From the NCBI GenBank assembly GCA_028278025.1, contig JANQFE010000016.1, positions 1 to 64,000 of the forward strand: a DNA stretch of 64,000 nt, written 5' to 3'. Of this stretch, positions 1 through 8,165 are shown piece after piece (the first letter of the stretch is position 1; each line of letters opens with the position of its first letter). The notes beneath the pieces are model-generated. The model was not told the origin of the DNA, ran no database searches, and saw nothing but the letters and a program-made list of their open reading frames with translations. The DNA is from Thermodesulfobacteriota bacterium. Its GTDB lineage: Bacteria; Desulfobacterota; WTBG01; CAIYCZ01; CAIRTM01. The position numbers and the translations under genes were made by a program.

Positions 1-39
1 CGTATTATTTTCGGTTGCTCAAGCACTGTCTTTCTCAAT

Positions 40-176
40 CCCATTGCAACGCAGCCGAGTGCAGCGATTTCAGGCGGATACAAGGGTCAACATGTCTGAT
101 CCCGATGTATCGGGGCAAGTTGCAGGGTGCCTTTTCTTTTGCTTACTTTTCTTTGGAGCACGTAAAGAAAAGTAAG
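40..176. repeat. Dispersed repeat A, copy 1
   Basis: Starts with CCCATTGCAACGCAGCCGAG and ends with a pyrimidine-rich stretch followed by the hairpin CTTTTCTTT...AAAGAAAAG. A second copy lies at 35988-36182 with the same two ends and a longer middle. No coding potential seen; the first 316 bases hold nothing else recognisable. Confidence 0.85.
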
Positions 177-298
177 TGTATATATGCTTAGAGGCTGTGC
201 CGCATCAACACCATGTTTATTCTCCCCGAATGTTTATAAATGTAACTAACACGGTTGTTCTGTAGTTATAGATATATTTAACTAGTGTTTAGTTTTTT

Positions 299-335
299 GT
301 GCTTAGCACTCGTTACTCAGAACTCAGCACTCCTA
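299..335 (-). repeat. Gene-end spacer repeat D (copy a)
   Basis: Low-complexity DNA which on the minus strand reads as GAGTGCTGAG / GAGTAACGAG units. It overlaps the 3' end of the M23-like gene and supplies that gene's last codons and its TGA stop at 317-319. Related spacers lie at 43080-43212, 46231-46309, 48285-48412 and 56861-56922. Confidence 0.7.
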
Positions 336-1006
336 TATTGTCTCCATACAGCAGCCGGATTTTGTGAAGGATCAAAAGGAACTGTTGTATATCTGCAGGC
401 AATTACTTCCAGCGGATCAACCAACCTGACAATCTGCTTGTCACCCAGGGTGTTCCATGTCAGCTTTTCATAAGAAACATAGCGAGGGACCCATGCTACT
501 GATACGTGAACGTGTGAGAGCATCTTGGCCTTTTGCTGCACACCGTCTGCAATCGTAGCAATGATATCTCCTTCACAAAGCATACTGCCCTCAGTGAGTT
601 GAGGGTACGGGTCCGTGTGAGCGTATACGGTATACAGCTGTCTGCCGGTATCATCATAACTATCATGCTGAACAAATATAGATTGGGCAATGTAATCATC
701 GGCAATTTTAACTAGCTGTCCGTCATACATAACTGGAATGCACGCAGTATGGTCAAGCCTGAGCTGGTGCCCCTGTGTATCTGTGAATAAACATATATCA
801 ATACCCTCATGACACTTGGCACGGCTGGTGCCGGTGCCCCACCACGATTCCAGCGAATCAAACAACATGCCGGGATAAAAGACCCACTGTTCAAATCCTG
901 CTGCATCGAGCCGGTTAGCGCGAAGCACATATTCATTGAACCGTGTCTTGCCGGCATCTTGTTCTGCCTGCTCTGAAGAGTGCAGACTTTTCCTCTTACC
1001 TTTCAC
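317..1006 (-). CDS. M23-like (LytM-type) zinc metallopeptidase domain protein
   Basis: Probable peptidoglycan endopeptidase fold, 229 aa. The zinc-ligand pattern of family M23 is visible: His66-x3-Asp70 (CHEGID), a YAH at 128-130, and HVH at 165-167. No signal peptide or membrane segment is seen, so cell-wall access is not shown, and the substrate is unknown. The GTG start lies in an AAAGGTRA-type low-complexity stretch 9 bp after the stop of the LOG gene, so the first ~20 residues (Lys/Ser-rich) may not be native. The last five residues and the stop are encoded by a spacer repeat. Likely co-transcribed with the upstream LOG-family gene. Family call fairly sure, cellular role not. Confidence 0.7.
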   Translation of the reverse strand: MKGKRKSLHSSEQAEQDAGKTRFNEYVLRANRLDAAGFEQWVFYPGMLFDSLESWWGTGTSRAKCHEGIDICLFTDTQGHQLRLDHTACIPVMYDGQLVKIADDYIAQSIFVQHDSYDDTGRQLYTVYAHTDPYPQLTEGSMLCEGDIIATIADGVQQKAKMLSHVHVSVAWVPRYVSYEKLTWNTLGDKQIVRLVDPLEVIACRYTTVPFDPSQNPAAVWRQYRSAEF

Positions 1007-1018
1007 CTTTTACCTTTA
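992..1018 (-). repeat. AAAGGTRA low-complexity spacer at LOG/M23 gene junction
   Basis: On the minus strand the DNA is a run of AAAGGTAA / AAAGGTGA units. It contains the TAA stop of the LOG gene (1016-1018) and the GTG start of the M23-like gene (1004-1006). It resembles in style, not in exact unit, the spacers at the ends of other genes in the window. Confidence 0.55.
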
Positions 1019-1843
1019 GCAAAATAACCGTTCAAGTTCGGTTGTCAGGTAGTCAAAGGCTTCCTGAGGGGTATCAGAAAAGTGAAACAGCTCCAGGTCC
1101 TCCGGACTGATCATGCCCCATTCCAGCATTGCATCAAAGTTTATGACCGCATTCCAGTAATCAGTTCCGAAAATGACTACCGGCATTTTTTTCCTGAGTT
1201 TGTCGGTCTGTATCAGGGTTAAAAGCTCCATCATTTCATCAATGGTGCCGAAGCCTCCTGGAAATATAACCAGGGCTTTAGCCAGATACACAAACCAGAA
1301 TTTGCGTATGAAAAAATAATGAAACTCAAACATGAGCTCCTTTGTTATGTATGTATTCGGCGTCTGCTCAAACGGCAAACTGATATTCAAACCAATCGAT
1401 CGCTCTCCAGCCTCTGCCGCCCCTCTGTTTGCCGCTTCCATGATGCCCGGTCCTCCTCCGGTACAGATAGTAAACTGCCGCGCTTTTTTATTTTTTTTAC
1501 TCATGCAGTTTACAGACCACTCTGTCAGCATAGACGCCAGTGTGGCCGCATCTTTATAATAACGGGAGCTTTTTAAGTCGACTTCAGCTCTCCTTAATGC
1601 AACTGATAGCTGCGGGGTTGCACCCCCCTGCTCCTTTATTATTTTTCTGATATCATTGAGATTTTCCCGGGCCTGTTCCGGAGGTTTGATCCGTGAAGAA
1701 CCAAAAAAAACGATTGTATCTTTTATATTATACTTTTTAAAACGTCTCAGAGGTTCCAGATATTCGGCCAGCATGCGGATGGTTCTGGCATCCGGACTGT
1801 TTAAGAATTTGTTGTTGTTATAAGCTTTTACAGGCTTTTTCAT
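1016..1843 (-). CDS. LOG-family nucleotide monophosphate nucleosidase (TIGR00730-type)
   Basis: Rossmann-fold protein of the Lonely Guy / YgdH family; members hydrolyse nucleoside 5'-monophosphates to free base and ribose 5-phosphate. Signature motifs are GGGPGIMEAA at about residues 129-138 and PGGFGTIDE at about 195-203. About 275 aa, at the long end for the family, with an N-terminal extension before the Rossmann core. Start chosen at the ATG preceded by AAGGAG with 7-nt spacing; an ATG two codons earlier sits only one base from that ribosome site. Upstream partner of the M23-like gene, separated by 9 bp. True substrate cannot be told from sequence. Confidence 0.88.
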   Translation of the reverse strand: MKKPVKAYNNNKFLNSPDARTIRMLAEYLEPLRRFKKYNIKDTIVFFGSSRIKPPEQARENLNDIRKIIKEQGGATPQLSVALRRAEVDLKSSRYYKDAATLASMLTEWSVNCMSKKNKKARQFTICTGGGPGIMEAANRGAAEAGERSIGLNISLPFEQTPNTYITKELMFEFHYFFIRKFWFVYLAKALVIFPGGFGTIDEMMELLTLIQTDKLRKKMPVVIFGTDYWNAVINFDAMLEWGMISPEDLELFHFSDTPQEAFDYLTTELERLFC

Positions 1844-1876
1844 AAACATTCTCCTTGTGGTATTGCCGCTTGCACA

Positions 1877-2806
1877 TTACCTGGCATTCCGTGTGGTTGC
1901 AGGTAATGTTTCAGCCGCACTGCCTTGTAGAAGTTGACGAAATTCGTTAATACGATTCCGGCCCTCGGGAGTATAAAATGCGGGGTACGACTCCAGCGGC
2001 TTAACATTGCCCCGGTGAAATTCCAATGCAGCAGTCTGCACATTTTCAATATTCTCTTTCAGTATATTCAAAACAACTTTTCTAAACAGTACAAAATTCA
2101 TTATTGACTTAAGAAAACTATTTGCCGGAAACACTATACACCTCAGCCGATAGCTTATGCTTTCTTGTGAAACGGGCGTATAGTCAAAAACAACCAAAAC
2201 CCGTCCATACAGCTGCCACATTAAGACATGTGCGGTTCCATACCCGAAATAGGTTGTTTTAAACCGGTTGTCATTCTGTAGAACAATAGTAAACACACCA
2301 TATATATCCTTACCGTTAGTACCACGTATTTTTTTGCGGGCCCTGTCGACAAATCGAACCGAGTAGCTTGTCTTTTGATATGCATTAATGAGCTGGGCTG
2401 CAAAAGAAGGGTGATTCATTAAATAGCGCATGACCGGTGCGGCAAGCGGCAGGGTGTCTTCTACCATGTAGGTAATCCTGTGTTTCCTTGACAGATATGC
2501 ATAAATGCGCTTGCCCCAATACTTTTCAGGTTCCAAACCACGGGTTCTAAGTTCCTTAAAAATGCTGCAAAATTCTTCATCATATTCAATGTCAGGACCT
2601 GCAATGCACAGTGCCTCGGTACAGAATGCCGGTCTTTCTTCAAGACAATGATATACCCCTGAACAAAAAGATTTTTTATCAAATGCAAAAAGCTGACAAT
2701 GGGTGTGGGCAGCAGCACAGCATAAAAACAGGAAAAAAACTTTCACATAATACTGCAGGCTACACGGAGCGAAAAACTTGCTTGCTTTTTGTACTTCCTG
2801 TTGCAT
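1877..2806 (-). CDS. Uncharacterised secreted or membrane-anchored protein
   Basis: A 309-aa open frame of no family I recognise. A hydrophobic segment near residues 24-38 (VFFLFLCCAAAHTHC) looks like a signal peptide, possibly with a lipobox-like Cys; the rest is soluble and Cys-poor. No ribosome site is visible before the ATG at 2806, so translation may start further in, just before the hydrophobic segment. It lies 33 bp upstream of the LOG gene on the same strand and could head that operon. Confidence 0.55.
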   Translation of the reverse strand: MQQEVQKASKFFAPCSLQYYVKVFFLFLCCAAAHTHCQLFAFDKKSFCSGVYHCLEERPAFCTEALCIAGPDIEYDEEFCSIFKELRTRGLEPEKYWGKRIYAYLSRKHRITYMVEDTLPLAAPVMRYLMNHPSFAAQLINAYQKTSYSVRFVDRARKKIRGTNGKDIYGVFTIVLQNDNRFKTTYFGYGTAHVLMWQLYGRVLVVFDYTPVSQESISYRLRCIVFPANSFLKSIMNFVLFRKVVLNILKENIENVQTAALEFHRGNVKPLESYPAFYTPEGRNRINEFRQLLQGSAAETLPATTRNAR

Positions 2807-3184
2807 GTATCACACAGTGCTGCCAGTTGAAGTCAATATGTCGTGTGCTTGGCAATAAAAAGGATAGTATAGAATAAATGTAGCTGCATGGCAATCAAAA
2901 AGGCCTTTGCAATAAAGGGGCACAATGATATCTATTGACCAACATTTATATGCATGCTAAAAAATGTTCTTCAAAAATTCCAAAAGGACCGCACACAAAC
3001 AGCTCATCACTGATGGTAGCCCTAACCCCTGGAATACTCCGCCTGGTAAACTATGGCTTGCATGCTCTGATTTTTCAGTTAATACACCAGGCAGAACATA
3101 CCAGATAACTTGACATATGACGGTACAACGATATAGTATAGGAATTTATAAGCTTTTCATACAGTGTAATCAAAAGGAGCAGAC
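2807..3184. other. Intergenic region between divergent genes
   Basis: 378 bp between a minus-strand and a plus-strand gene. Apart from the promoter at 3110-3137 no repeat, RNA gene or convincing short gene is visible. Confidence 0.6.
3110..3137 (+). promoter_or_regulatory. Sigma-70-like promoter for the Lys-rich protein/ndk unit
   Basis: TTGACA at 3110-3115, 16-nt spacer, TATAGT at 3132-3137; 47 bp before the next ATG, which has a good AAAGGAG ribosome site. Confidence 0.6.
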
Positions 3185-3535
3185 ATGGGATCAAAACAAA
3201 AACTGACTAAACAGCGACAAATTGAATATCTTGAGCACGTATTTGCACAACGAAAGACCCTGCTTGCAGAAAAAGGTGTTGATGCATCTCGCATATCCAA
3301 GGACAGTGTCATAAAACATCTTCAGGCCGAAATTGCTCGGACGGTAAAAGCTGTTGCAGCAATTACCGCCAGGGACAAAATAATCGAAAAAGCCCGACAG
3401 CAAAAGCAGGAAAGGATTGCCCAAAAGAAAGCCGCAGCTGCTCAGGGCAAAACAAAAAAGGCCAAAACACCCCCACCGGAAGAAAAGAAAAAGGAGCAAA
3501 AGAAGAAAAAATCCAAAAAATCTGATGCCCAGTAG
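3185..3535 (+). CDS. Small Lys-rich basic protein
   Basis: 116 aa. Residues 1-80 are probably helical, with a KHLQAEIARTVKAVAAI segment; residues ~85-116 are an extremely Lys-rich, disordered tail (KEQKKKKSKKS). Such tails suit binding to nucleic acid or to ribosomes, but this is inference; no named family recognised. Ribosome site AAAGGAGCAGAC precedes the ATG. It is followed 47 bp later by ndk on the same strand, so the two probably share the promoter at 3110-3137. Confidence 0.7.
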   Translation: MGSKQKLTKQRQIEYLEHVFAQRKTLLAEKGVDASRISKDSVIKHLQAEIARTVKAVAAITARDKIIEKARQQKQERIAQKKAAAAQGKTKKAKTPPPEEKKKEQKKKKSKKSDAQ

Positions 3536-3582
3536 ACCACAACTGATCCTGAAATCACGTCACATGGAAGGAGATCTGTCAT

Positions 3583-4002
3583 ATGGCTATGCAACGAACC
3601 CTTGCGATTATAAAACCGGATGCGGTTAAAGCCGGTCACGTTGGTGCAATTCTAAATGAAATCGAAAAAAATAGTTTTATAATCAGTGGTATGAAAATGC
3701 TGCATTTAACAACTCAACAGGCTGAAGGTTTCTATGCCGTGCACCGTGAACGGCCTTTTTTCAAAGACTTGGTAACATTCATGATCGAAGGTCCCATTAT
3801 TACCATGATTCTTGAAAAGGAAAATGCTATTGCAGAATGGCGTCGGGTAATGGGCGCCACCAACCCTGCCGAAGCAGATCAAGGAACTATCCGCAAACTC
3901 TATGGGACCAATATTGAGCGCAATGCAGTACACGGCTCAGATGCTGAAAAGACAGCCGATTTTGAAACCCGTTATTTTTTTAATGCAACTGAGACACTCT
4001 AA
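3583..4002 (+). CDS. ndk: Nucleoside diphosphate kinase
   Basis: Transfers the gamma-phosphate of ATP to nucleoside diphosphates through a phosphohistidine, keeping the (d)NTP pools balanced in the cytoplasm. 139 aa, normal length. Lys11 in TLAIIKPD, and catalytic His117 in the NAVHGSDA motif are present, as is the ERPFF segment (56-60) of the nucleotide site. AAGGAG lies 9 nt before the ATG. Second gene after the Lys-rich protein; no hairpin terminator follows. Confidence 0.97.
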   Translation: MAMQRTLAIIKPDAVKAGHVGAILNEIEKNSFIISGMKMLHLTTQQAEGFYAVHRERPFFKDLVTFMIEGPIITMILEKENAIAEWRRVMGATNPAEADQGTIRKLYGTNIERNAVHGSDAEKTADFETRYFFNATETL

Positions 4003-4183
4003 GGTATTCTTAGCAGGATGTTTTTTTATATTAATAAGTTTTTTTCGGATTTAGATTTTTTTGAGTTTTATATGGTTTTATTAAAACCAATCGCAGGAAA
4101 AGCTTTTATGTGTACTCACTCCTATCAGTACGATGCCAGCCGGATGCTTTATAATCATCTTGCTAACCCCGTTTCTTAATCTT

Positions 4184-4369
4184 TCTTAATAACCAATTAA
4201 TAATGAATTAATACTTCACTGCTAACCTTTCTAAGAGACCGTCTTCTTGCGCAATCGCTATATGATTTTCTTTGATCTTAATAATCCATTAATAATGATT
4301 TAATATTTTACTACTATTTTTCACTTAAAAAGCAATCTCGTTCTGTGATCGCCATATGTCTTCTTTTGA
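4184..4369. repeat. Two tandem AT-rich ~92-bp imperfect repeats
   Basis: Unit 1 (4184-4275) and unit 2 (4276-4367) both begin TCTTAATAA, share ATTAATAATGA, and end in an ATATGNNTTC/CTTTTGA-like stretch; by eye about two thirds of bases agree. They lie in the 474-bp AT-rich gap between ndk and the PilZ gene. Nothing else is visible in that gap. Confidence 0.55.
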
Positions 4370-4476
4370 GTTATGATAAGACTTCTCTTAATCGACAGAA
4401 TGAATATTTGTGATATAATAAAAAATAATTCAAAAAACTGTGAACTACAAAAAGCCATTAAGATATCCATATATAT

Positions 4477-4941
4477 TTGCGAATTAATTCAAGTGTATTT
4501 AATGCCAATAAAGCCATGTTTATAAAAGATAAAAGGAACAGTCAACGCTTTGAACTTCCACTATCGGGTAAACTGACAGGAAATACTGGTACAGTATTAG
4601 ACGAGCCATTGGTGTTAGATATAAGCTCTGGAGGAATTGCAGTACTAATGCATATCAGCAATAAAAATACATTAGGATCAATTCTGGAATTAAGTATTGA
4701 TGCCCCCTGCAAAACCAGAAAAGCTGCTGTTTATTGCCAAACCATGTTAACGTGGGTAAAGGAACTAAAGAATGGTATAAAAAATTCAAAACATAATATT
4801 ATAGGGGGTGGCCGGTTTTTATTGATTAACCCTAAAGATAAGGAGATTCTGTTAGATTATGCAAAAACTCTGTATTACTCCAGAAGACAGAGCTTTGAGC
4901 ATGACAATCCAGTAATTTTTAGAAATAAAAGTCTGTGGTAG
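4477..4941 (+). CDS. PilZ domain protein (probable c-di-GMP receptor)
   Basis: Single PilZ domain, up to 154 aa. The two c-di-GMP binding signatures are present: the RxxxR loop (RNSQR, about residues 20-24) and the DxSxxG motif (DISSGG, about 50-55). Members of the family change motility, exopolysaccharide or secretion by docking to partners when bound to c-di-GMP. The open frame begins with TTG at 4477; an ATG at 4516 (residue 14), just before the PilZ signature, is the other possible start, and neither has a clear ribosome site. Stands alone, behind a 474-bp AT-rich region. Confidence 0.85.
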   Translation: MRINSSVFNANKAMFIKDKRNSQRFELPLSGKLTGNTGTVLDEPLVLDISSGGIAVLMHISNKNTLGSILELSIDAPCKTRKAAVYCQTMLTWVKELKNGIKNSKHNIIGGGRFLLINPKDKEILLDYAKTLYYSRRQSFEHDNPVIFRNKSLW

Positions 4942-4968
4942 ATTAGTAGACAGACCTCTTTTTGAGAA

Positions 4969-6930
4969 TTAGTTCGCCTCCAAGGCAGACGGTTTAATAA
5001 CTGAACCGTATTCTTCTCTAAGCTTCAGCAATCCTTCCCTTTGCTCTTTCAGAATTGCAAAAAATTTTTCAGGCACATTCTCTTCCTTGCCGTATGCCTC
5101 CATCTGCAGATCAATTCTGGCAAGAATATTGTCAAGATACAAAGAAAATTGTCTTTCATACAATTCTACAGGGTACGGCTTGTCAATGATTGAGCTGAAC
5201 AGCTCTTTGAGATCCTCATAGTGTGGAATATTTCCTATGGGAGTGGTAATCACCCCTACTTCCCGGTGCGCAAGTCGTTCAAGCCATGCCATCCACACTT
5301 TCACATCCCTTTTTTCTCCCAGCAGTTTTTTTGAGCTGCCGCCGCGGGCTTCTTCAGTTAGAAAATAATTCAACCCCGCCATGATCGGTCGTTTGTCTTC
5401 AGCTATGTTCGTGTTGTTAAAAAATGCAAACTGAGCATCCATGTAATCACCCAGGGCACCGGGCGTAAAGGGAGCATTGGCCCAGGGAGCCCGCTTGACC
5501 CCGGTTGCACCAACCTCTGTTGCCGTGGCTGCCGACACAATACAGGCTCCAATAACAACACCGTAGTCTGGATTTTTTGCTGTCCATACCGGCGGCATTG
5601 TGTCACTATCACGGCCACTGTAAGTGATAACCAGGGTTTCCACTCCTTCAGGGGATTCAGCCATTTCCGAAAAATTCTTGAGTGCCTTTGATGCGACTGT
5701 GCAGCGGGCATTGGGGTGGGATACAGGAATTTCTTTACCGTTTTTATCTTTCATGCCCTGTTTCCATGCGCCTTGAAAATTTTTACCGCTCTGCGGGGGT
5801 TCATCGCCATCGCCTGTCCAGTGAGGCTCGCCCTTTTCATCAATAAGCACATTTGACCAGATTGCTTCTGCCCCGGGATTCCTGAGAATCTCCATCAGAT
5901 AGGGGTCCCCTTCCCAGTTAACATCCTCAACAATACCGAAAATTCCGCACTCCGGATTAATTGATCTAATGGAACCGTCCTCGGCAATCCACATCTGCGC
6001 CAGGTCATCTCCGACAAAATAGTTGCCGGCCATGGCTGTTGTTGTTTTACCGCATCCACTGGGAGCAGCCCCGGCACACCAGGTAACACGTTCACCGGGA
6101 CCCTCAATACCGGTAACAAACATATGCTCGGACAGTTCAGTACCTCTGTTTTCATAAACTGCTTTGTCCACCACAAAACGGTGATTGCCTTTTTTAAGCA
6201 GCAGGGTATTGCCTGCATAGGTACAGTTAAAGCTGTAGGTGGTCTGGTGACTGCGGTCCATAAAAACCCGGGCATTAGGCAGATCTTCAGGTCTGTTCAA
6301 TCCCTCACTGTGGATGTTAGTAAAGAAATGCCCCAGCCTGTCAGCCTCTCTGTCAAAGACCGTGTAGGCATTTCTATACAGAATCTCAGCACTGTGCAGC
6401 ACGTAGGCAGAGCTGCTCATCTCCAGGGCCGGGTTTGAAACCGGGGCCCCGGCCGGGCCCCGTATATAGAAACCGACCATCATGGTTTTTCCGTGCATAA
6501 TGCCCATCATCTTTTCCTGAACTTCCTTAAGCGCATCAGCACGAAACATCTTATTGGCAAGAGAGCTGATGTGCTCGCCTTCATTAACTATATAGTACGT
6601 GCGGTCAACAATCCGTCCCTGCTCCTCTTTCAGATCATAGTGGATCGTATGACCTTCCAGAGGGAGTTCAGCTTCCTCACCTTTTTGCAGGGCTAATTTT
6701 CGTATAAATTTCCTGTCTTCCTCTGTACCGGTATTTACATACACTGAATCAGGTTCACACATTACAATGGCATTTGCTATCTTCAAAAGGGCATGCGGAT
6801 TTGTAATATGCTGCAGTCTGGATAGATGCTCTTTATCTAAATTGTGTTTAAAAACATGCTGGGCCTCTTCAATTGTCTTTATCCCGCCGATTTCCTTCAC
6901 GATGTCTATGCCTTCATTTCTTTTCAGCAT
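4969..6930 (-). CDS. pckG: Phosphoenolpyruvate carboxykinase (GTP)
   Basis: Interconverts oxaloacetate + GTP and PEP + CO2 + GDP; links the C4 dicarboxylate pool to gluconeogenesis. About 653 aa, in the range of the GTP class and longer than the ATP class. The P-loop kinase-1 motif is APSGCGKTTTAM (around residue 285), a variant of the PSACGKTN form usual in GTP enzymes; the NPECGIFGIVEDVN metal-binding region follows. Start chosen at an ATG 6 nt after AAGGAG; an ATG seven codons upstream has no ribosome site. Monocistronic, convergent with the PilZ gene. Cofactor class is inferred from length and overall similarity. Confidence 0.92.
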   Translation of the reverse strand: MLKRNEGIDIVKEIGGIKTIEEAQHVFKHNLDKEHLSRLQHITNPHALLKIANAIVMCEPDSVYVNTGTEEDRKFIRKLALQKGEEAELPLEGHTIHYDLKEEQGRIVDRTYYIVNEGEHISSLANKMFRADALKEVQEKMMGIMHGKTMMVGFYIRGPAGAPVSNPALEMSSSAYVLHSAEILYRNAYTVFDREADRLGHFFTNIHSEGLNRPEDLPNARVFMDRSHQTTYSFNCTYAGNTLLLKKGNHRFVVDKAVYENRGTELSEHMFVTGIEGPGERVTWCAGAAPSGCGKTTTAMAGNYFVGDDLAQMWIAEDGSIRSINPECGIFGIVEDVNWEGDPYLMEILRNPGAEAIWSNVLIDEKGEPHWTGDGDEPPQSGKNFQGAWKQGMKDKNGKEIPVSHPNARCTVASKALKNFSEMAESPEGVETLVITYSGRDSDTMPPVWTAKNPDYGVVIGACIVSAATATEVGATGVKRAPWANAPFTPGALGDYMDAQFAFFNNTNIAEDKRPIMAGLNYFLTEEARGGSSKKLLGEKRDVKVWMAWLERLAHREVGVITTPIGNIPHYEDLKELFSSIIDKPYPVELYERQFSLYLDNILARIDLQMEAYGKEENVPEKFFAILKEQREGLLKLREEYGSVIKPSALEAN

Positions 6931-7075
6931 TTCATTCTCCTTTTCCCTCATGTTATTCTAACAAAGTTTCATAAGTCCGCGTCGACACATGGTCGTGAAG
7001 CATAGATAACACGTATCCTGATAACTCTATAAAATTATTTATCTTTTTGACGCTGCACTCGTACGGTGTGACACT

Positions 7076-7251
7076 TGAATTTGTTGGTATGCTTTAGCGA
7101 GGGTCTTTGGTTTTGAGCCCCCCCCGACAAGTTCGGGACAGGCAGCAAGGGCGGTGCGAACAATTGCCTAATATATATAAACGGTTGTTCACGTGAGCAC
7201 AGAGCCCGCAGCAATCAAAACTAAAGACCCTCACCTATGAACTGACAAATT
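7076..7251. repeat. Repeat B copy 1: inverted-repeat element with orientable core
   Basis: An 18-bp inverted repeat (7099-7116 GAGGGTCTTTGGTTTTGA; 7215-7232, one mismatch) encloses a ~98-bp core holding GGCAGCAAGGGCGGTGC. Flanks are TGAATTTG...TTTAGC on the left and CCTATGAACTGACAAATT on the right. Copy 2 at 63176-63330 has the same core in the same direction but with the two flanks exchanged and inverted. No coding capacity. Confidence 0.8.
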
Positions 7252-7271
7252 AAAGTGTGACACTGTGCCAG

Positions 7272-7300
7272 TCCCACATCAAGCTTCGCTTGGTGTGGGA
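7272..7300. repeat. Hairpin with CAAGCTTCGCTTG head
   Basis: Stem TCCCACATCAAGC / GCTTGGTGTGGGA closing on a TTC loop. A second hairpin with the same head but a different lower stem is at 18051-18087. The 645-bp region between pckG and the zincin gene contains this and repeat B, but no gene. Confidence 0.6.
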
Positions 7301-7575
7301 ATAGGGTCCTGTTATTAATCACTCAATTCAATTTTTTAAGTTTACACCAGTTGGAGAAATTGTACAAGCTGCAATTCATAGGTGCCTATGATTTTAGATG
7401 CTCGCGAGAGGTGTACGCAGCAGGCCAAATGCATTATCGAGAATACCGATCCCCTTGGAGCCTTTGCTTGTAAAGCCGTTTTTTTTACTTCCTGTTGTTT
7501 CTTCCGGCTGCGTGCACTTATAGAAGACTCTTCTAATGTATCGTTGAGATATTTTAGTCAACACGGGCCTATAAA

Positions 7576-8010
7576 TTACATACTGCTATAACTTTGGACA
7601 CAGGCTGTGCCATACTGATCATAGCGTTCCAGTACATCAAAGGAAAGATCCTCTTTGTCGATAAAACGGTATAAAAGACTGCGCCCCAGTGTCCAGGCCT
7701 GCTGTTCAAAAATCACTTTCTGTTCCCCTTTGTCACTATCCATCATATCACTGAAATGCTGCTCCTGCCTTGCCTTTTTTAATTCCAGCCATTGGATTGC
7801 GTGACCGACTTCATGAAAAAGCAGAAACAGAGGCTTGGAAAAATCCTGCAATGATTCATCGTAAAACAGAACAATTGTGTGAAAGGCATTTTGCCTGGGG
7901 TAGTAATAGGCTACGGCATTTTGAACGGGTACAAGCTGAATAGAAAGATTTTCTAGGGAATCCCAGCAAAGAAAAGCCTTGGCAGAAGTTAATACTGATT
8001 TACTGATCAT
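7576..8010 (-). CDS. Small zincin-like metallopeptidase (HExxH)
   Basis: 144 aa. HEVGH at about residues 66-70 is a zinc-binding gluzincin/IrrE-like motif, followed about 30 residues later by FEQQAWTLGRSLL, whose Glu could be the third ligand. No signal peptide, so cytoplasmic. Similar small HEVGH proteins are often encoded as accessory proteases or as fragments of larger ImmA/IrrE proteins; no DNA-binding domain or toxin partner is next to it. Start ATG at 8010 has only a weak ribosome site. Confidence 0.65.
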   Translation of the reverse strand: MISKSVLTSAKAFLCWDSLENLSIQLVPVQNAVAYYYPRQNAFHTIVLFYDESLQDFSKPLFLLFHEVGHAIQWLELKKARQEQHFSDMMDSDKGEQKVIFEQQAWTLGRSLLYRFIDKEDLSFDVLERYDQYGTACVQSYSSM

Positions 8011-8088
8011 GAGATTACAATGAGATGAACGACAAAAAATTTCTTATCATGCAAGAAACGCTGTCAGAATACTTATTATTACAGGCTG

Positions 8089-8116
8089 TTGACTTCAATA
8101 ACTGCTATGATACTAT
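8089..8116 (+). promoter_or_regulatory. Sigma-70-like promoter for mltD
   Basis: TTGACT at 8089-8094, 16-nt spacer and TACTAT at 8111-8116, 50 bp before the mltD start. Confidence 0.45.
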
Positions 8117-8165
8117 AACGAACAAAATATAATGTATGTAGTGTTTGTTTGTAAAGGGAAATACC

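Noticed and set aside
4003-4183. Riboswitch or small RNA after ndk
   Set aside because: AT-rich with only weak pairing and no known consensus.
7382-7591. 69-codon plus-strand frame between pckG and the zincin gene
   Set aside because: No ribosome site, no recognisable pattern, overlaps the end of the zincin gene.
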